Below are positions 39,617 to 47,516 of a DNA stretch of 64,000 bases, piece by piece. Position 1 is the first letter of the stretch. Each line of letters starts with the position of its first letter. The position numbers and the translations under genes were made by a program. The stretch is from contig NC_014365.1 in the NCBI RefSeq assembly GCF_000143965.1, positions 2,011,501-2,075,500 of the forward strand. Direction: 5' to 3'. This stretch comes from Desulfarculus baarsii DSM 2075 (GTDB taxonomy: Bacteria > Desulfobacterota > Desulfarculia > Desulfarculales > Desulfarculaceae). The notes beneath the pieces were generated by a model. That model saw only the letters and a program-made list of their open reading frames with translations. It searched no databases and had not been told where the DNA came from.

Positions 39617-40141
39617 ATGAATGAGTTACAGAATGTCGCCACGGGCGGCAAGAATCAGGACCGAACCCGAAACTCAGTCCTTCGGCAGATGGCCCTGCTG
39701 CAATCCATGTCCCTGGAACAGCTCCGGGAAAAATGGCTCGACCTCTACGGAGAAGAGCCACCCCAGTACAAGAAACAATTCCTCATCAAGCGGCTGGCCT
39801 ATCGCATCCAGGAGCTTTTCTACGGCGGGCTGTCCGAACAGGCTAAGGTCCATCTCCAGCAGGTCGCCAAGGAGGACCCGGTCGCCACTGTCAATCGACG
39901 CATCCCAGAGGAGCGGAAATCTAACGAGGCGATCCTGCCCGGGACCAGACTGGTGCGGGTATGGAACGACCGGCGCTATGAGGTGATCGTCCTTGCCGAT
40001 GGCTACGAGTTTGAAGGCCGCACCTTCCGGTCACTCAGCGCGGTGGCCAGAGAGATCACCGGGACGCGCTGGAACGGGAAAGTCTTTTTCGGACTGAAGA
40101 AGGTTTACGGCAGAAAAGCCGAGGGAGGTTCGGATGCTTGA
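39617..40141 (+). CDS. DUF2924 protein
   Basis: 174 aa, ATG at 39617 with AAGGAG upstream. The central motif MSLEQLREKWLDLYGEEPPQYKKQFLIKRLAYRIQELFYG and the later RLVRVWNDRRYEVIVLADGYEFEGRTFRSLSAVAREITGTRWNGKVFFGL are the standard DUF2924 features. Members are encoded next to large serine recombinases in proteobacterial prophages and integrative elements, and are thought to assist. The gene overlaps the recombinase gene by 8 nt. Confidence 0.88.
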   Translation: MNELQNVATGGKNQDRTRNSVLRQMALLQSMSLEQLREKWLDLYGEEPPQYKKQFLIKRLAYRIQELFYGGLSEQAKVHLQQVAKEDPVATVNRRIPEERKSNEAILPGTRLVRVWNDRRYEVIVLADGYEFEGRTFRSLSAVAREITGTRWNGKVFFGLKKVYGRKAEGGSDA

Positions 40142-41720
40142 TAACAGCAATGTCGCGCCGGGCAAAAACAAGACCCTGCGCTGCGCCATTTACACCCGCA
40201 AGAGTCATGAGGAAGGGCTCGAACAGGAGTTCAACTCGTTGGATGCGCAACGGGAATCGGCGGAACACTATATCGAAGCCCAGAGAATGCGTGGCTGGAC
40301 GGCTCTGCCGGATCGCTACGACGATGGTGGTTTCTCGGGTGGGAATATGGAGCGTCCGGGGCTGCGTCGCCTGCTGGCGGACATCGATGCCGGGAAGATT
40401 GACGTGATCGTGGTCTACAAGGTTGACCGCCTGTCCCGCTCGCTGCTGGACTTCATGAAGATGATCGACCTCTTCAACGAGAAGGGTGTCAGCTTCGTCT
40501 CGGTCACCCAGCACTTCAGCACCACCGACCCCACCGGCCGGATGTTTCTCGGCATCCTGATCACCTTCGCCCAGTACGAGCGGGAGGTCATCGCCGAGCG
40601 TATCCGGGACAAGGTGGCGGCAGCCAAGCGCCGGGGAAAATACTGCGGTGGCGTGCCCATCCTCGGATACGACGTCGACCGGGATAACAAGAAGCTGCTG
40701 GTCAACCCGGATGAAGCCAGGACGGTACAGTACATCTTCCGCCGCTTCATCCAGATCGGCTCGGCCAAGAAACTGGGCCAGGAATTGAACGAACAGGGAT
40801 ACCGCACCAAGGCCTGGACCACCAAGAAAGGTAAGGTGCGCGAGGGCTCCGAATGGAACACCGCCCATATCTACCGGCTGCTGAACAACCGGATCTATAT
40901 CGGCGAGATCGCCCACAAGGACCGTAGTTACCCTGGTGAGCACGAAGGGATCATCGACCGGGCGACCTGGGACAAGGTTAAGGCCATCCTGGAGGACAAC
41001 AAACCGGTCAAGGTTTCCATGGCCAGAACCAAAATGGTCGCCCCGCTGAAAGGCGTCATCCGCTGCGGCCACTGCGGATGCGCGATGGGTCCGACCTACG
41101 CTCGCAAGAACGGCCGCCACTACACCTATTACATCTGCCAGAAGGACAGCAAGCGGACCGTGAGCCGGTGCCCGCTCAAACGAATTCCCGCCGGGGACAT
41201 CGAGCAGGCCGTGATTGAGCAGTTGAGCGCGGTGTTTCGCACGCCGACGCTGGTGGCCAAAACCTTCTTCGCGGCCCGGGACATCGAGCAGGCGGAGCGG
41301 GAGCGGCTGCTCAAGCAGAAAGCCCAGCTCGAGATGGAGCTGTCGCAGGCGAGGGAGCAGGCACTCGAACTGATGAAACCCGGCAGCGATCAGCCGGGCA
41401 AGGCCGAGATGCTCACGACCGTCAACCGCCAGGCGGTCGATCTCTCGAAACAACTGACGCACGTGAGCGAGCGATGCAGAGCCTACCGGGGGAACAGCAT
41501 CACGGAGCAGGATGTCTCGGAGGCCTTCCAGAATGTCGAGGGCTTCTGGGAAGACCTTTTCCCGGTGGAGCGAAACCGGCTCATCCGCCTCCTGGTGGAT
41601 AAGGTGGAGATCCGGGAGACCGGAATCAATATGGAGCTGCGCACCAACGGGCTGACAACACTCATCGCCGAGCTGGCTGGTCTGGCCTGCGAAGTCACCG
41701 AACGGAGGGTAAGCCGATGA
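40134..41720 (+). CDS. Large serine recombinase (prophage integrase)
   Basis: 528 aa, ATG at 40134 with GGAGG upstream. The resolvase domain has the nucleophile region CAIYTRKSHEEG (Ser about 18), and VYKVDRLSRSLLDF; the recombinase domain and zinc ribbon (RCGHCGCAMGPTY, then a second Cys pair YICQKDSKRTVSRC) follow, then a coiled coil (about 380-430). This is the full serine integrase layout. It lies at the end of the prophage next to ssrA and probably performs integration and excision. The 3' end overlaps the next gene by 4 nt. Confidence 0.92.
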   Translation: MLDNSNVAPGKNKTLRCAIYTRKSHEEGLEQEFNSLDAQRESAEHYIEAQRMRGWTALPDRYDDGGFSGGNMERPGLRRLLADIDAGKIDVIVVYKVDRLSRSLLDFMKMIDLFNEKGVSFVSVTQHFSTTDPTGRMFLGILITFAQYEREVIAERIRDKVAAAKRRGKYCGGVPILGYDVDRDNKKLLVNPDEARTVQYIFRRFIQIGSAKKLGQELNEQGYRTKAWTTKKGKVREGSEWNTAHIYRLLNNRIYIGEIAHKDRSYPGEHEGIIDRATWDKVKAILEDNKPVKVSMARTKMVAPLKGVIRCGHCGCAMGPTYARKNGRHYTYYICQKDSKRTVSRCPLKRIPAGDIEQAVIEQLSAVFRTPTLVAKTFFAARDIEQAERERLLKQKAQLEMELSQAREQALELMKPGSDQPGKAEMLTTVNRQAVDLSKQLTHVSERCRAYRGNSITEQDVSEAFQNVEGFWEDLFPVERNRLIRLLVDKVEIRETGINMELRTNGLTTLIAELAGLACEVTERRVSR

Positions 41721-42139
41721 AAATGAAGCCGACCATTACCGTAGCCGACAACGGCAACCTGCAGATCCACATCCCGATGCTGATCCGGCGCATGCGCGGC
41801 CGCAAGACGGTCATCGCTCCCCAGGCCCTGGATGGAGATATCCCCGGAGCGCAGGAACCGGTGCAGTCCGCCGTCCTTCAGGCGCTGGGAAGGGCCTTTT
41901 CCTGGGCCGACATCCTCGAATCCGGCCAGATCAAGTCCATCAGCGAGCTTGCCCGTACCCTCGACGTCGATGGCTCGTATGTGGCCCGCATCCTCAAGCT
42001 AACGACCCTGGCCCCCGACATCGTCGAAGCCCTGATCAACGGCGAGGAACCCAACGGGCTCTCGCTGGCCAAGCTGACCCAGACCTTTCCCGAGGACTGG
42101 GCCGAGCAGCGCCGCCAGTTCGGCTTCGCCACCGACTGA
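41717..42139 (+). CDS. HTH protein paired with serine recombinase
   Basis: 140 aa, ATG at 41717 overlapping the recombinase stop. N-terminal basic part (PMLIRRMRGRKTVIAPQALDG) and a C-terminal ParB/KorB-like helix-turn-helix (IKSISELARTLDVDGSYVARILKLTTLAPDIVEALINGEEPNGLS). This companion recurs in DUF2924-recombinase loci and may act as directionality or regulatory factor, unproven. It is followed by a strong terminator. Confidence 0.75.
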   Translation: MKMKPTITVADNGNLQIHIPMLIRRMRGRKTVIAPQALDGDIPGAQEPVQSAVLQALGRAFSWADILESGQIKSISELARTLDVDGSYVARILKLTTLAPDIVEALINGEEPNGLSLAKLTQTFPEDWAEQRRQFGFATD

Positions 42140-42163
42140 CGACCGAACCGGAGACCACCACAG

Positions 42164-42195
42164 AGAGCCGACCATCAGCGTCGGCTCTTTTACTT
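42164..42195 (+). terminator. Rho-independent terminator of the integration module
   Basis: AGAGCCGAC / GTCGGCTCT (9-bp perfect stem, 7-nt loop) followed by TTTTACTTT, 25 nt after the stop of the HTH gene. It marks the end of the prophage genes. The stretch 42196-42494 holds no gene I can support and must contain the prophage/chromosome junction, unless the junction is at the tmRNA end itself. Confidence 0.88.
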
Positions 42196-42494
42196 TAGGG
42201 GTGGGAAACCGGAGTTGACCACGCTTCTTTTCATGGGCGAAGCGGGCGATTTCGAAAAAAACGTCCGGTTGCGGCATCGAACGATGACCTAAGACAACCG
42301 CCAAAAATGGCAATCAGCCGCAAACCCATATCAATCAAGGATGTAGCTTTCCGGACGAGCTTCGGACTTGGTCCGGAGAAAACAGAGAATCAGGGGCCAA
42401 ACAGAGAAAGAAAGGCGGGAGGATGGGGAGAATCGATGGTGCGAAGAGGTGCTTTGGAAAGATGTGAAACGGGCGCAAACCCTTTAGAAACAAG

Positions 42495-42546
42495 GGGAAA
42501 AAGAAAACCCGTCACCCCGGAGAATGACCCCAGAGAGACGGGTTTG
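42495..42546 (-). terminator. Terminator of ssrA
   Basis: Minus strand AAACCCGTC / GACGGGTTT (9-bp stem with an inner G/C-rich part) followed by TTCTTTTT, 12 nt downstream of the tmRNA CCA end. Confidence 0.85.
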
Positions 42547-42557
42547 TCTTTTCTAAC

Positions 42558-42910
42558 TGGTGGAGGCGGGGGGAATCGAACCCCCGTCCGAAAGCTTTCA
42601 GCCCAGGCTTCTACATGCTTATCCCTTGCTTGATCTCATCGCCAACGCCCCCAAGGGCAGGGGAGCCAACGACCAGCCTCACATGTTATTTTGGTCGAAG
42701 GGCCTATGTGGCCGAACCCTCAACCTATCCCGCTAGTCGACGCTCGGTTCCGGTTCCGCGGGAGAGTACCGGGCGAACGATAGCCTTAAGCGGCTACAGC
42801 GTAATTGTAATCGTCTGCGATTACTTTAGTTCCCACCGAATAACGGGTCAGCAGGATCCCGGCATGCTACTCTGAGCGTCAACTACCTCCGTCGAAACCA
42901 TGTCGCCCCC
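42558..42910 (-). ncRNA. ssrA: Transfer-messenger RNA (tmRNA)
   Basis: 353 nt. 5' end GGGGGCGACATGGTTTCGAC and 3' end with the T-arm (GGGGGTTCGATTCCCCC) and CCTCCACCA are canonical, and pair in the tRNA-like acceptor. The tag frame reads GCA GAC GAT TAC AAT TAC GCT GTA GCC GCT TAA, giving ADDYNYAVAA, with the usual ALAA-type protease-recognition end as AVAA. A promoter-like TTGCGG-N17-TATCAT precedes it. ssrA 3' ends are common phage integration targets, and the prophage lies immediately 3' of it. Confidence 0.97.
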
Positions 42911-43082
42911 AAAAACTTCTTTACTAATGATATAGCCTGGCGGAGCCGTCCGCAAGCCGGTCCGAGACATTACGCGTATCATTATGCATTTTAAGGGGTT
43001 GACAACTTGTTCCAGATTATGCATATTCGCTGTGGCGCATTATTTGAATCCTGTCCGTTCATCTAATACAAGGAGTGTGAGA

Positions 43083-43388
43083 GTGGCCCTGACCAAGGAT
43101 CATATCATCAGCGAGGTCTTCGAGCGCACTCAGCTCCCCAAGAGCCGTTCTCGCGAAGTTGTTGAAACCACGCTGGAAATCATCAAGAACAGCTTGGCTG
43201 ACAGCGATGATTTACTGATCAGCGGTTTTGGCAAATTTCTGGTCAAGGACAAGCGCGCCCGTCGTGGCCGCAATCCGCAGACCAAGGCCGACATGAAACT
43301 TCGGGCCCGCAAGGTGGTGGTGTTCAAGACCTCCGGCGTCCTGCGCAAGCACCTCAACGGCGAAGAGGATTTGTCGGAACAACAATAA
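43083..43388 (+). CDS. ihfA: Integration host factor alpha-like HU-family protein
   Basis: 101 aa from the GTG at 43083 (AAGGAG at 43069-43074). ALTKDHIISEVFERTQLPKSRSREVVETTLEIIKNSL and GFGKFLVKDKRARRGRNPQTKADMKLRARKVVVFKTS follow the HU/IHF pattern, including GRNP at the DNA-intercalating loop. The N-terminus and length favour IHF alpha over HU. Divergent from ssrA. The alpha/beta distinction is probable, not certain. Confidence 0.88.
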   Translation: MALTKDHIISEVFERTQLPKSRSREVVETTLEIIKNSLADSDDLLISGFGKFLVKDKRARRGRNPQTKADMKLRARKVVVFKTSGVLRKHLNGEEDLSEQQ

Positions 43389-43418
43389 GCGCGCTCGTGC
43401 GTTGGCCCATCACCGGAT

Positions 43419-43463
43419 CACCCGCCCACGCGGCCGTCTGGCTTTGCCCGTGGGCGGGTTTTT
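43419..43463 (+). terminator. Terminator of ihfA
   Basis: ACCCGCCCACG / CGTGGGCGGGT with an 18-nt loop and a TTTTT run, 30 nt after the ihfA stop and just before the end of the convergent rlpA gene. Confidence 0.85.
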
Positions 43464-43484
43464 GGGCCGTGGCCGCCCAACCCT

Positions 43485-44252
43485 CTACCAAACCACCAGA
43501 AAAGCTTGCTCAAAGCCCGACGAGCGCAGGCTCGCCTCCAAGCTTTGGGCCTTGTTCAGATCCTGCTCCTTGCCCACCCGCACGCGGTAGAAGCGCTTAT
43601 CGCCGTGGTCGTAGTTGACCACGTTGACCTCGCCGTATTTGGCGCGCAGGCTGGCGGCCAGACGCCAGGCGTTGCTTTCCTGTGTGAACGCGCCGACCTG
43701 CACGGTAAAGGGACCCCAAGGGGCGGAGGAGGGCGAGGGGATCTGGCCGCCGGGCAACTGGTCTTCACGATAGCCCAAAGCCAGGACTTCGACGCTGGCC
43801 GTGCCCGGGCCGATCATGTCGATCTCGCGGGCGGCGGCCTTGGAGAGGTCGATCACCCGATCGGAGACGAATGGCCCGCGGTCGTTGATGCGCACCACCG
43901 TGGATTTGCCGTTGGATGTGTTGGTCACCTGGACGTAGGTGCCAAACGGCAGCAGTTTGTGGGCGGCGGTCATGGACTCCATGTCGTAGATTTCGCCATT
44001 GGACGTGCGCTTGCCGTGAAACTGTCCGCCATACCACGAGGCCACGCCAGTTTCCTTGAAACCGTCGGCGTTGGGCAGTGGGTAGTATGTCTTGCCGAAA
44101 ACGGTGTATGGCTTGGTGGTGACCCTGTCGGATGGCTTGGTCGGCGGCGGGACGCTGGGGGTCTTGGCGCAGCCTACGAGGGTCAACAGGGCCATGCCGA
44201 CAAGGCATGCCACGATAATCGCTTTGGGCCAAACAATACCGTTGCGGTGCAT
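43485..44252 (-). CDS. rlpA: RlpA-family septal lipoprotein with SPOR domain
   Basis: 255 aa. Lipoprotein signal with lipobox LVGC (Cys about 28). The double-psi beta-barrel (about 70-160) has [25 protein letters not shown] and [22 protein letters not shown], with the catalytic Asp of lytic transglycosylases in NDRGPF. A C-terminal SPOR domain (about 175-253: [28 protein letters not shown]) binds denuded septal glycan. Acts at the septum or outer membrane in cell separation. Divergent from the MscS gene. Confidence 0.93.
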   Translation of the reverse strand: MHRNGIVWPKAIIVACLVGMALLTLVGCAKTPSVPPPTKPSDRVTTKPYTVFGKTYYPLPNADGFKETGVASWYGGQFHGKRTSNGEIYDMESMTAAHKLLPFGTYVQVTNTSNGKSTVVRINDRGPFVSDRVIDLSKAAAREIDMIGPGTASVEVLALGYREDQLPGGQIPSPSSAPWGPFTVQVGAFTQESNAWRLAASLRAKYGEVNVVNYDHGDKRFYRVRVGKEQDLNKAQSLEASLRSSGFEQAFLVVW

Positions 44253-44360
44253 CGTTCTTCTCGTTAATGTTGACGCCGATCGTTCGCCTTCTTACCATAG
44301 CGCAGTTTTGAAAAAATTCCAAACACGGCCGCCCCGTAAAACACAGGCAGGTAAAACGCC

Positions 44361-45227
44361 ATGCAGTTTGGATTGGCCGATCTGGCCAACATGTGGTCCT
44401 GGTTGGAAAACCACCAATTGATTTTGGCGGCCGTGGCGATCGTTGGCGCGTTGGTCGCGGCCAAACTGGTGGACATCGCCTTCAGCAAGGCCTTCACCAT
44501 CGCATCCAAGCGCACCCAGACCGACCTGGACGACAAGGTCCTCGACACCTTGCATCGCCCGATCCAAGTGGTGGTGCTGCTGATAGCGGGCGATCTGTTG
44601 GCCGACGCCCTGCTCAGGGACCACGCCCTGGCCACCAATCTGATTTCCAAGAGCATTTACACGCTGATAGTGGTGTTGTACACCTGGACGCTTTTGCAGA
44701 TCAGCCGCACGGTTTTCAGGCATTTCACCTATTCGTCGCGGGTGAAGTCCGGCTGGCGGCAGCTTTTGCCGCTGTTCAACAACATCGCCACGCTGCTGAT
44801 CATTTTGCACGGCGTTTACGTGTTGTTGTCGTTTTGGGGCATCAACGTCACGCCATTGATGGCCTCGGCCGGCATCGCCACGGCCGTGGTGGCCTTGGCC
44901 TCAAAGGACACGCTGGCCAACTTTTTCGGCGGCATCAGCATCTTTGTCGATCGGCCATACCAGATCGGCGATTATATAGTATTGGAGACGGGCGAGCGTG
45001 GGGAGGTCGTGGCCATAGGCATGCGTAGCACGCGCATCCTCACCCGCGACGACGTGCTGATCTCGGTGCCCAACTGGCCGGCCGATCGCGGCCGCGTCAT
45101 GCACGAAATCAACAAGAACATCCACGCCGGGTTCAAGCGGGCTGGCATCGACATTCCTTATCCACAGCGCGTGGTTCATCTGCGGCCGGCGCCCGGGGCG
45201 TCGCTCGACGATGATGCCGGCGATTAG
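44361..45227 (+). CDS. Small-conductance mechanosensitive channel (MscS family)
   Basis: 288 aa. Four hydrophobic segments: about residues 18-38, 70-88, 92-112 and 135-155. The pore-lining helix TM3 is Ala/Gly-rich (ASAGIATAVVALASKDTLANFFGGISIFVDRPYQIGDYI), which is the family signature, followed by the beta domain (VLETGERGEVVAIGMRSTRILTRDDVLISVPN). The C-terminal domain is short. The protein releases osmolytes on hypo-osmotic shock. The start at 44361 has only a weak ribosome site. Confidence 0.92.
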   Translation: MQFGLADLANMWSWLENHQLILAAVAIVGALVAAKLVDIAFSKAFTIASKRTQTDLDDKVLDTLHRPIQVVVLLIAGDLLADALLRDHALATNLISKSIYTLIVVLYTWTLLQISRTVFRHFTYSSRVKSGWRQLLPLFNNIATLLIILHGVYVLLSFWGINVTPLMASAGIATAVVALASKDTLANFFGGISIFVDRPYQIGDYIVLETGERGEVVAIGMRSTRILTRDDVLISVPNWPADRGRVMHEINKNIHAGFKRAGIDIPYPQRVVHLRPAPGASLDDDAGD

Positions 45228-45440
45228 CGCTATTTCGCGGCGTTTCTGTGGTTGCATTTGCCGAGCCAGGTTCGCATAAGATATATTATGTAAACCAATC
45301 CGTGGACAGAGTTCTTTTGGCTTTGCGCGGTCGCCCGGGCCATGGCGGCATACCCCGGCCTTGAGCTTGACTTTGCCGCGCGGAACTGGTATCCCTTTCC
45401 AGCAAGAGCCGGCCAACCATCCACCAAGGGCAACAGCAGC

Positions 45441-46013
45441 ATGATCACGCCCGCTTCCCGCCAAGCGCCGAAAATCTGCTACAACGCCGGGCATATCGCC
45501 AAGGGCATCGACGCCATTGCCCGTTCGGTGGTGGCCAAACGCCCCGACCCGGACGGCTTGGCCATTATTGGCATCCACACCGGCGGCGACATTTTACTGC
45601 GGCGCATCATCCAGGCCATCAGCCGGCGCATCGGCCGCCTGCCCGTGGTGGACGTGGGGCTTTTGGACATCAGCTTCTATCGCGACGACTGGAGCCGCCT
45701 GAGCCAAGCGCCCACCGTGCGGGCCACGATCATCCCCTTTGATATCGATGAGCGCCACATCCTGCTGGTCGATGACGTGATCTTCACTGGCCGCACCATC
45801 CGCGCCGGCCTGGAGGCCATTTTTTCGCTGGGCCGGCCGGCCTCGGTGGATTTGGCCGTGTTGGTCGACCGTGGCCACCGCGAACTGCCCATCCAGCCCA
45901 ATTATGTGGGGCTGACCCTGCCCACCCAACTCCAGCAGTCGGTCAACGTGTTTTTGCATGAAGACCCGCAGGCCGACTATGCCTTGCTCGAAGACGCCAA
46001 ATACAGCGTCTGA
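45441..46013 (+). CDS. pyrR: PyrR pyrimidine operon regulator / uracil phosphoribosyltransferase
   Basis: 190 aa from the ATG at 45441. The PRPP-binding motif ILLVDDVIFTGRTIRAG (about 105) and GLAIIGIHTGGDILLRRI at the start are diagnostic, as is RPASVDLAVLVDRGHRELPIQPNYVG near the end. PyrR binds pyrimidine mRNA leaders when UMP is plentiful, and has weak UPRTase activity. No other pyr gene is adjacent here. An upstream in-frame ATG at 45342 exists but the extension is unlike the family. Confidence 0.92.
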   Translation: MITPASRQAPKICYNAGHIAKGIDAIARSVVAKRPDPDGLAIIGIHTGGDILLRRIIQAISRRIGRLPVVDVGLLDISFYRDDWSRLSQAPTVRATIIPFDIDERHILLVDDVIFTGRTIRAGLEAIFSLGRPASVDLAVLVDRGHRELPIQPNYVGLTLPTQLQQSVNVFLHEDPQADYALLEDAKYSV

Positions 46014-46150
46014 GCTTGGTTTGTTAGCGGTCCGAACTAGTGGGAACAATCTTCCCGCCAAGGCTGGGCCGGCAACATCTTCCACGCCGTCACGACCGCG
46101 ATTCCTTTGATAACTTGATGTAATTGCAAGATATAATCTCCTTAAGCCTT

Positions 46151-46167
46151 TTGGCATGGCGCTTGCT
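46151..46167 (+). promoter_or_regulatory. Sigma-54 promoter
   Basis: TTGGCATG-N4-TTGCT: GG (46153-46154) and GC (46165-46166) are separated by exactly 10 nt, and the bases around them match the -24/-12 consensus closely. It lies 30 nt upstream of the start codon at 46197. Confidence 0.8.
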
Positions 46168-46196
46168 ATATCTTGGGGCAAGTGTGGAGGACCGCG

Positions 46197-46646
46197 ATGC
46201 TCAAGGTAGATAACAACCTATTTTTCGCCAACGCGGTGACAGGCAAGGATCGCGCGGAGCAACCGGTTTCCGGCCAGGCGGCAAGCTTTGCTCAATATTT
46301 GCAAAGCGCGGTCGAGGAACAATCGTCCGTTCAGGCGGGCGATGTGTCTGGGCTGGATTGTCCGCCCTGTGACGACCGTGGCGACACTCGTGACGCCATT
46401 CTGGGCCTCGCTGGCGAGTTGCTGGAAAATATTGAATCTTTTGCCTCGGCCCTCGGTGATGTCAACCGATCGCTGAAGGATGTGGAGCCCATGGTGGGCC
46501 AGATGCAGACCCTGGCCGAGCGCCTGAACGCGCTGAACGACGATGGGGCGCTAACCGCGGATTCGGAGCTAAAGGGCCTTTTGTCCGACGTGATTTCCCA
46601 GGCCCAGGCCGAGGTCATGAAGTTCCGTCGCGGGGATTACGCCTGA
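46197..46646 (+). CDS. Unknown protein behind a sigma-54 promoter
   Basis: 149 aa, ATG at 46197 with GTGGAGG upstream. N-terminus LKVDNNLFFANAVTGKDR and a low-complexity region (about 25-60) precede a helical domain (DAILGLAGELLENIESFASALGDVNRSLKDVEPMVGQMQTLAERLNAL). Its stop shares a nucleotide with the start of the next small gene (TGATG). Sigma-54 control in this group is typical of flagellar and regulated genes; the helical make-up would suit an anchoring, chaperone or FlgM/FlgN-like role. No family recognised. Confidence 0.65.
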   Translation: MLKVDNNLFFANAVTGKDRAEQPVSGQAASFAQYLQSAVEEQSSVQAGDVSGLDCPPCDDRGDTRDAILGLAGELLENIESFASALGDVNRSLKDVEPMVGQMQTLAERLNALNDDGALTADSELKGLLSDVISQAQAEVMKFRRGDYA

Positions 46647-46795
46647 TGGCTAACGCCAACGGCGACGCAGCGCCGGAGCGCGAGGATATTTGCCAGGTCT
46701 TGGCGCGGATCGTGCGCGCCATCGAGGCGCTCAAGCCAGGCCAGGCGGAGCGAGTGCAGGATCCGCTCAGGCGGAACCTGCTGAAGAAAGCGTGA
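46646..46795 (+). CDS. Small 49-aa partner of the sigma-54-driven gene
   Basis: MANANGDAAPEREDICQVLA, then helix VRAIEALKPGQAERVQDP and a basic end. It is coupled to the upstream gene by TGATG. The helical, charged make-up and strict overlap support a real gene even though it is short. Confidence 0.55.
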   Translation: MANANGDAAPEREDICQVLARIVRAIEALKPGQAERVQDPLRRNLLKKA

Positions 46796-46908
46796 AAAAA
46801 CGCCCGTTACGGGCTGAAATATCTTCTTCGGTCCCCTCCGAAGCAAGACGCGGGCGGCTGTAAAGGGTCCCCAACCAAATTTTGCGGTCGCCAACAACAC
46901 ACTCCCTA

Positions 46909-46938
46909 TTGCGGGCAAGTCGACGGGCTTGCCCGCAA
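46909..46938. terminator. Bidirectional hairpin between convergent units
   Basis: TTGCGGGCAAG / CTTGCCCGCAA, 11-bp perfect stem with an 8-nt loop, in the gap between the 49-aa gene and the convergent aroK. The downstream T-run on the + side is weak (CCTTTTAT). The rest of 46796-46985 holds nothing I can assign. Confidence 0.55.
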
Positions 46939-46985
46939 GCCTTTTATAGGCTTGTGAAGAAAACAAGACAACGCCGCGACAATAT

Positions 46986-47516
46986 TTATATATTTTGGGC
47001 AAGTGCTTCCAGGGCGGCCAGGGTCGCCTCCGCGCCGCCGGGACCGTCAAGATCCAGGCGCAGGTGGGCGGCTGCTTCGTAGAGCGGCCGTCGGGCCGTG
47101 AAAAGCCGTTCCAAAGAACCATCGCCCAGGCCGATCACCGCCCGCGTGGGCAGATTGTCGACGCGGGCGGCGATGTTGGCCGGTTGGTCGTGCAGATAAA
47201 CCACGTGGCCGATGGCCCGCAGATGGCCCATGGCCTTGGCCGAATAGACCGCGCTGCCGCCGGTGGCGACGACATGCCGGCGCAAGTCGGTCAGGCCAAG
47301 AATCGTCCTTTCTTCCAGCGCCTTGAACCCCTCTTCGCCCTTTTGCGCGACGATTTGTTGCAGGCCCATGCCGGCGCGTTTTTCCATCAATTCGTCCACG
47401 TCCAGAAACGTCCAGCCCAGCCGCGCCGCCAGTCGACGGCCCAGATAGCTTTTGCCCACCCCGGCCATGCCGATCAAGCAGATATTGGCCCGTGGCCCGT
47501 GAGCTGGCTCAGTCAT
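46986..47516 (-). CDS. aroK: Shikimate kinase
   Basis: 176 aa from the ATG at 47516, which overlaps the recD2 stop. Walker A GMAGVGKSYLGRRLA (about 17), DVDELMEKRAG (shikimate-binding Asp), and ATGGSAVYS (the family GG motif). The lid Arg region is near PTRAVIGLG, and RRPLYEAAAHL closes the fold. It phosphorylates shikimate in chorismate synthesis. The gene is the last of the addB-addA-recD2-aroK unit, an unusual neighbour for DNA repair genes. Confidence 0.9.
   Translation of the reverse strand: MTEPAHGPRANICLIGMAGVGKSYLGRRLAARLGWTFLDVDELMEKRAGMGLQQIVAQKGEEGFKALEERTILGLTDLRRHVVATGGSAVYSAKAMGHLRAIGHVVYLHDQPANIAARVDNLPTRAVIGLGDGSLERLFTARRPLYEAAAHLRLDLDGPGGAEATLAALEALAQNI

Noticed and set aside
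42307-42633. Short + strand gene overlapping the ssrA terminator and 3' end
   Set aside because: It reads antisense through the tmRNA end and has no ribosome site or domain.
44264-44810. Minus-strand frames inside the MscS gene
   Set aside because: No motifs; the + strand frame has a complete MscS signature.
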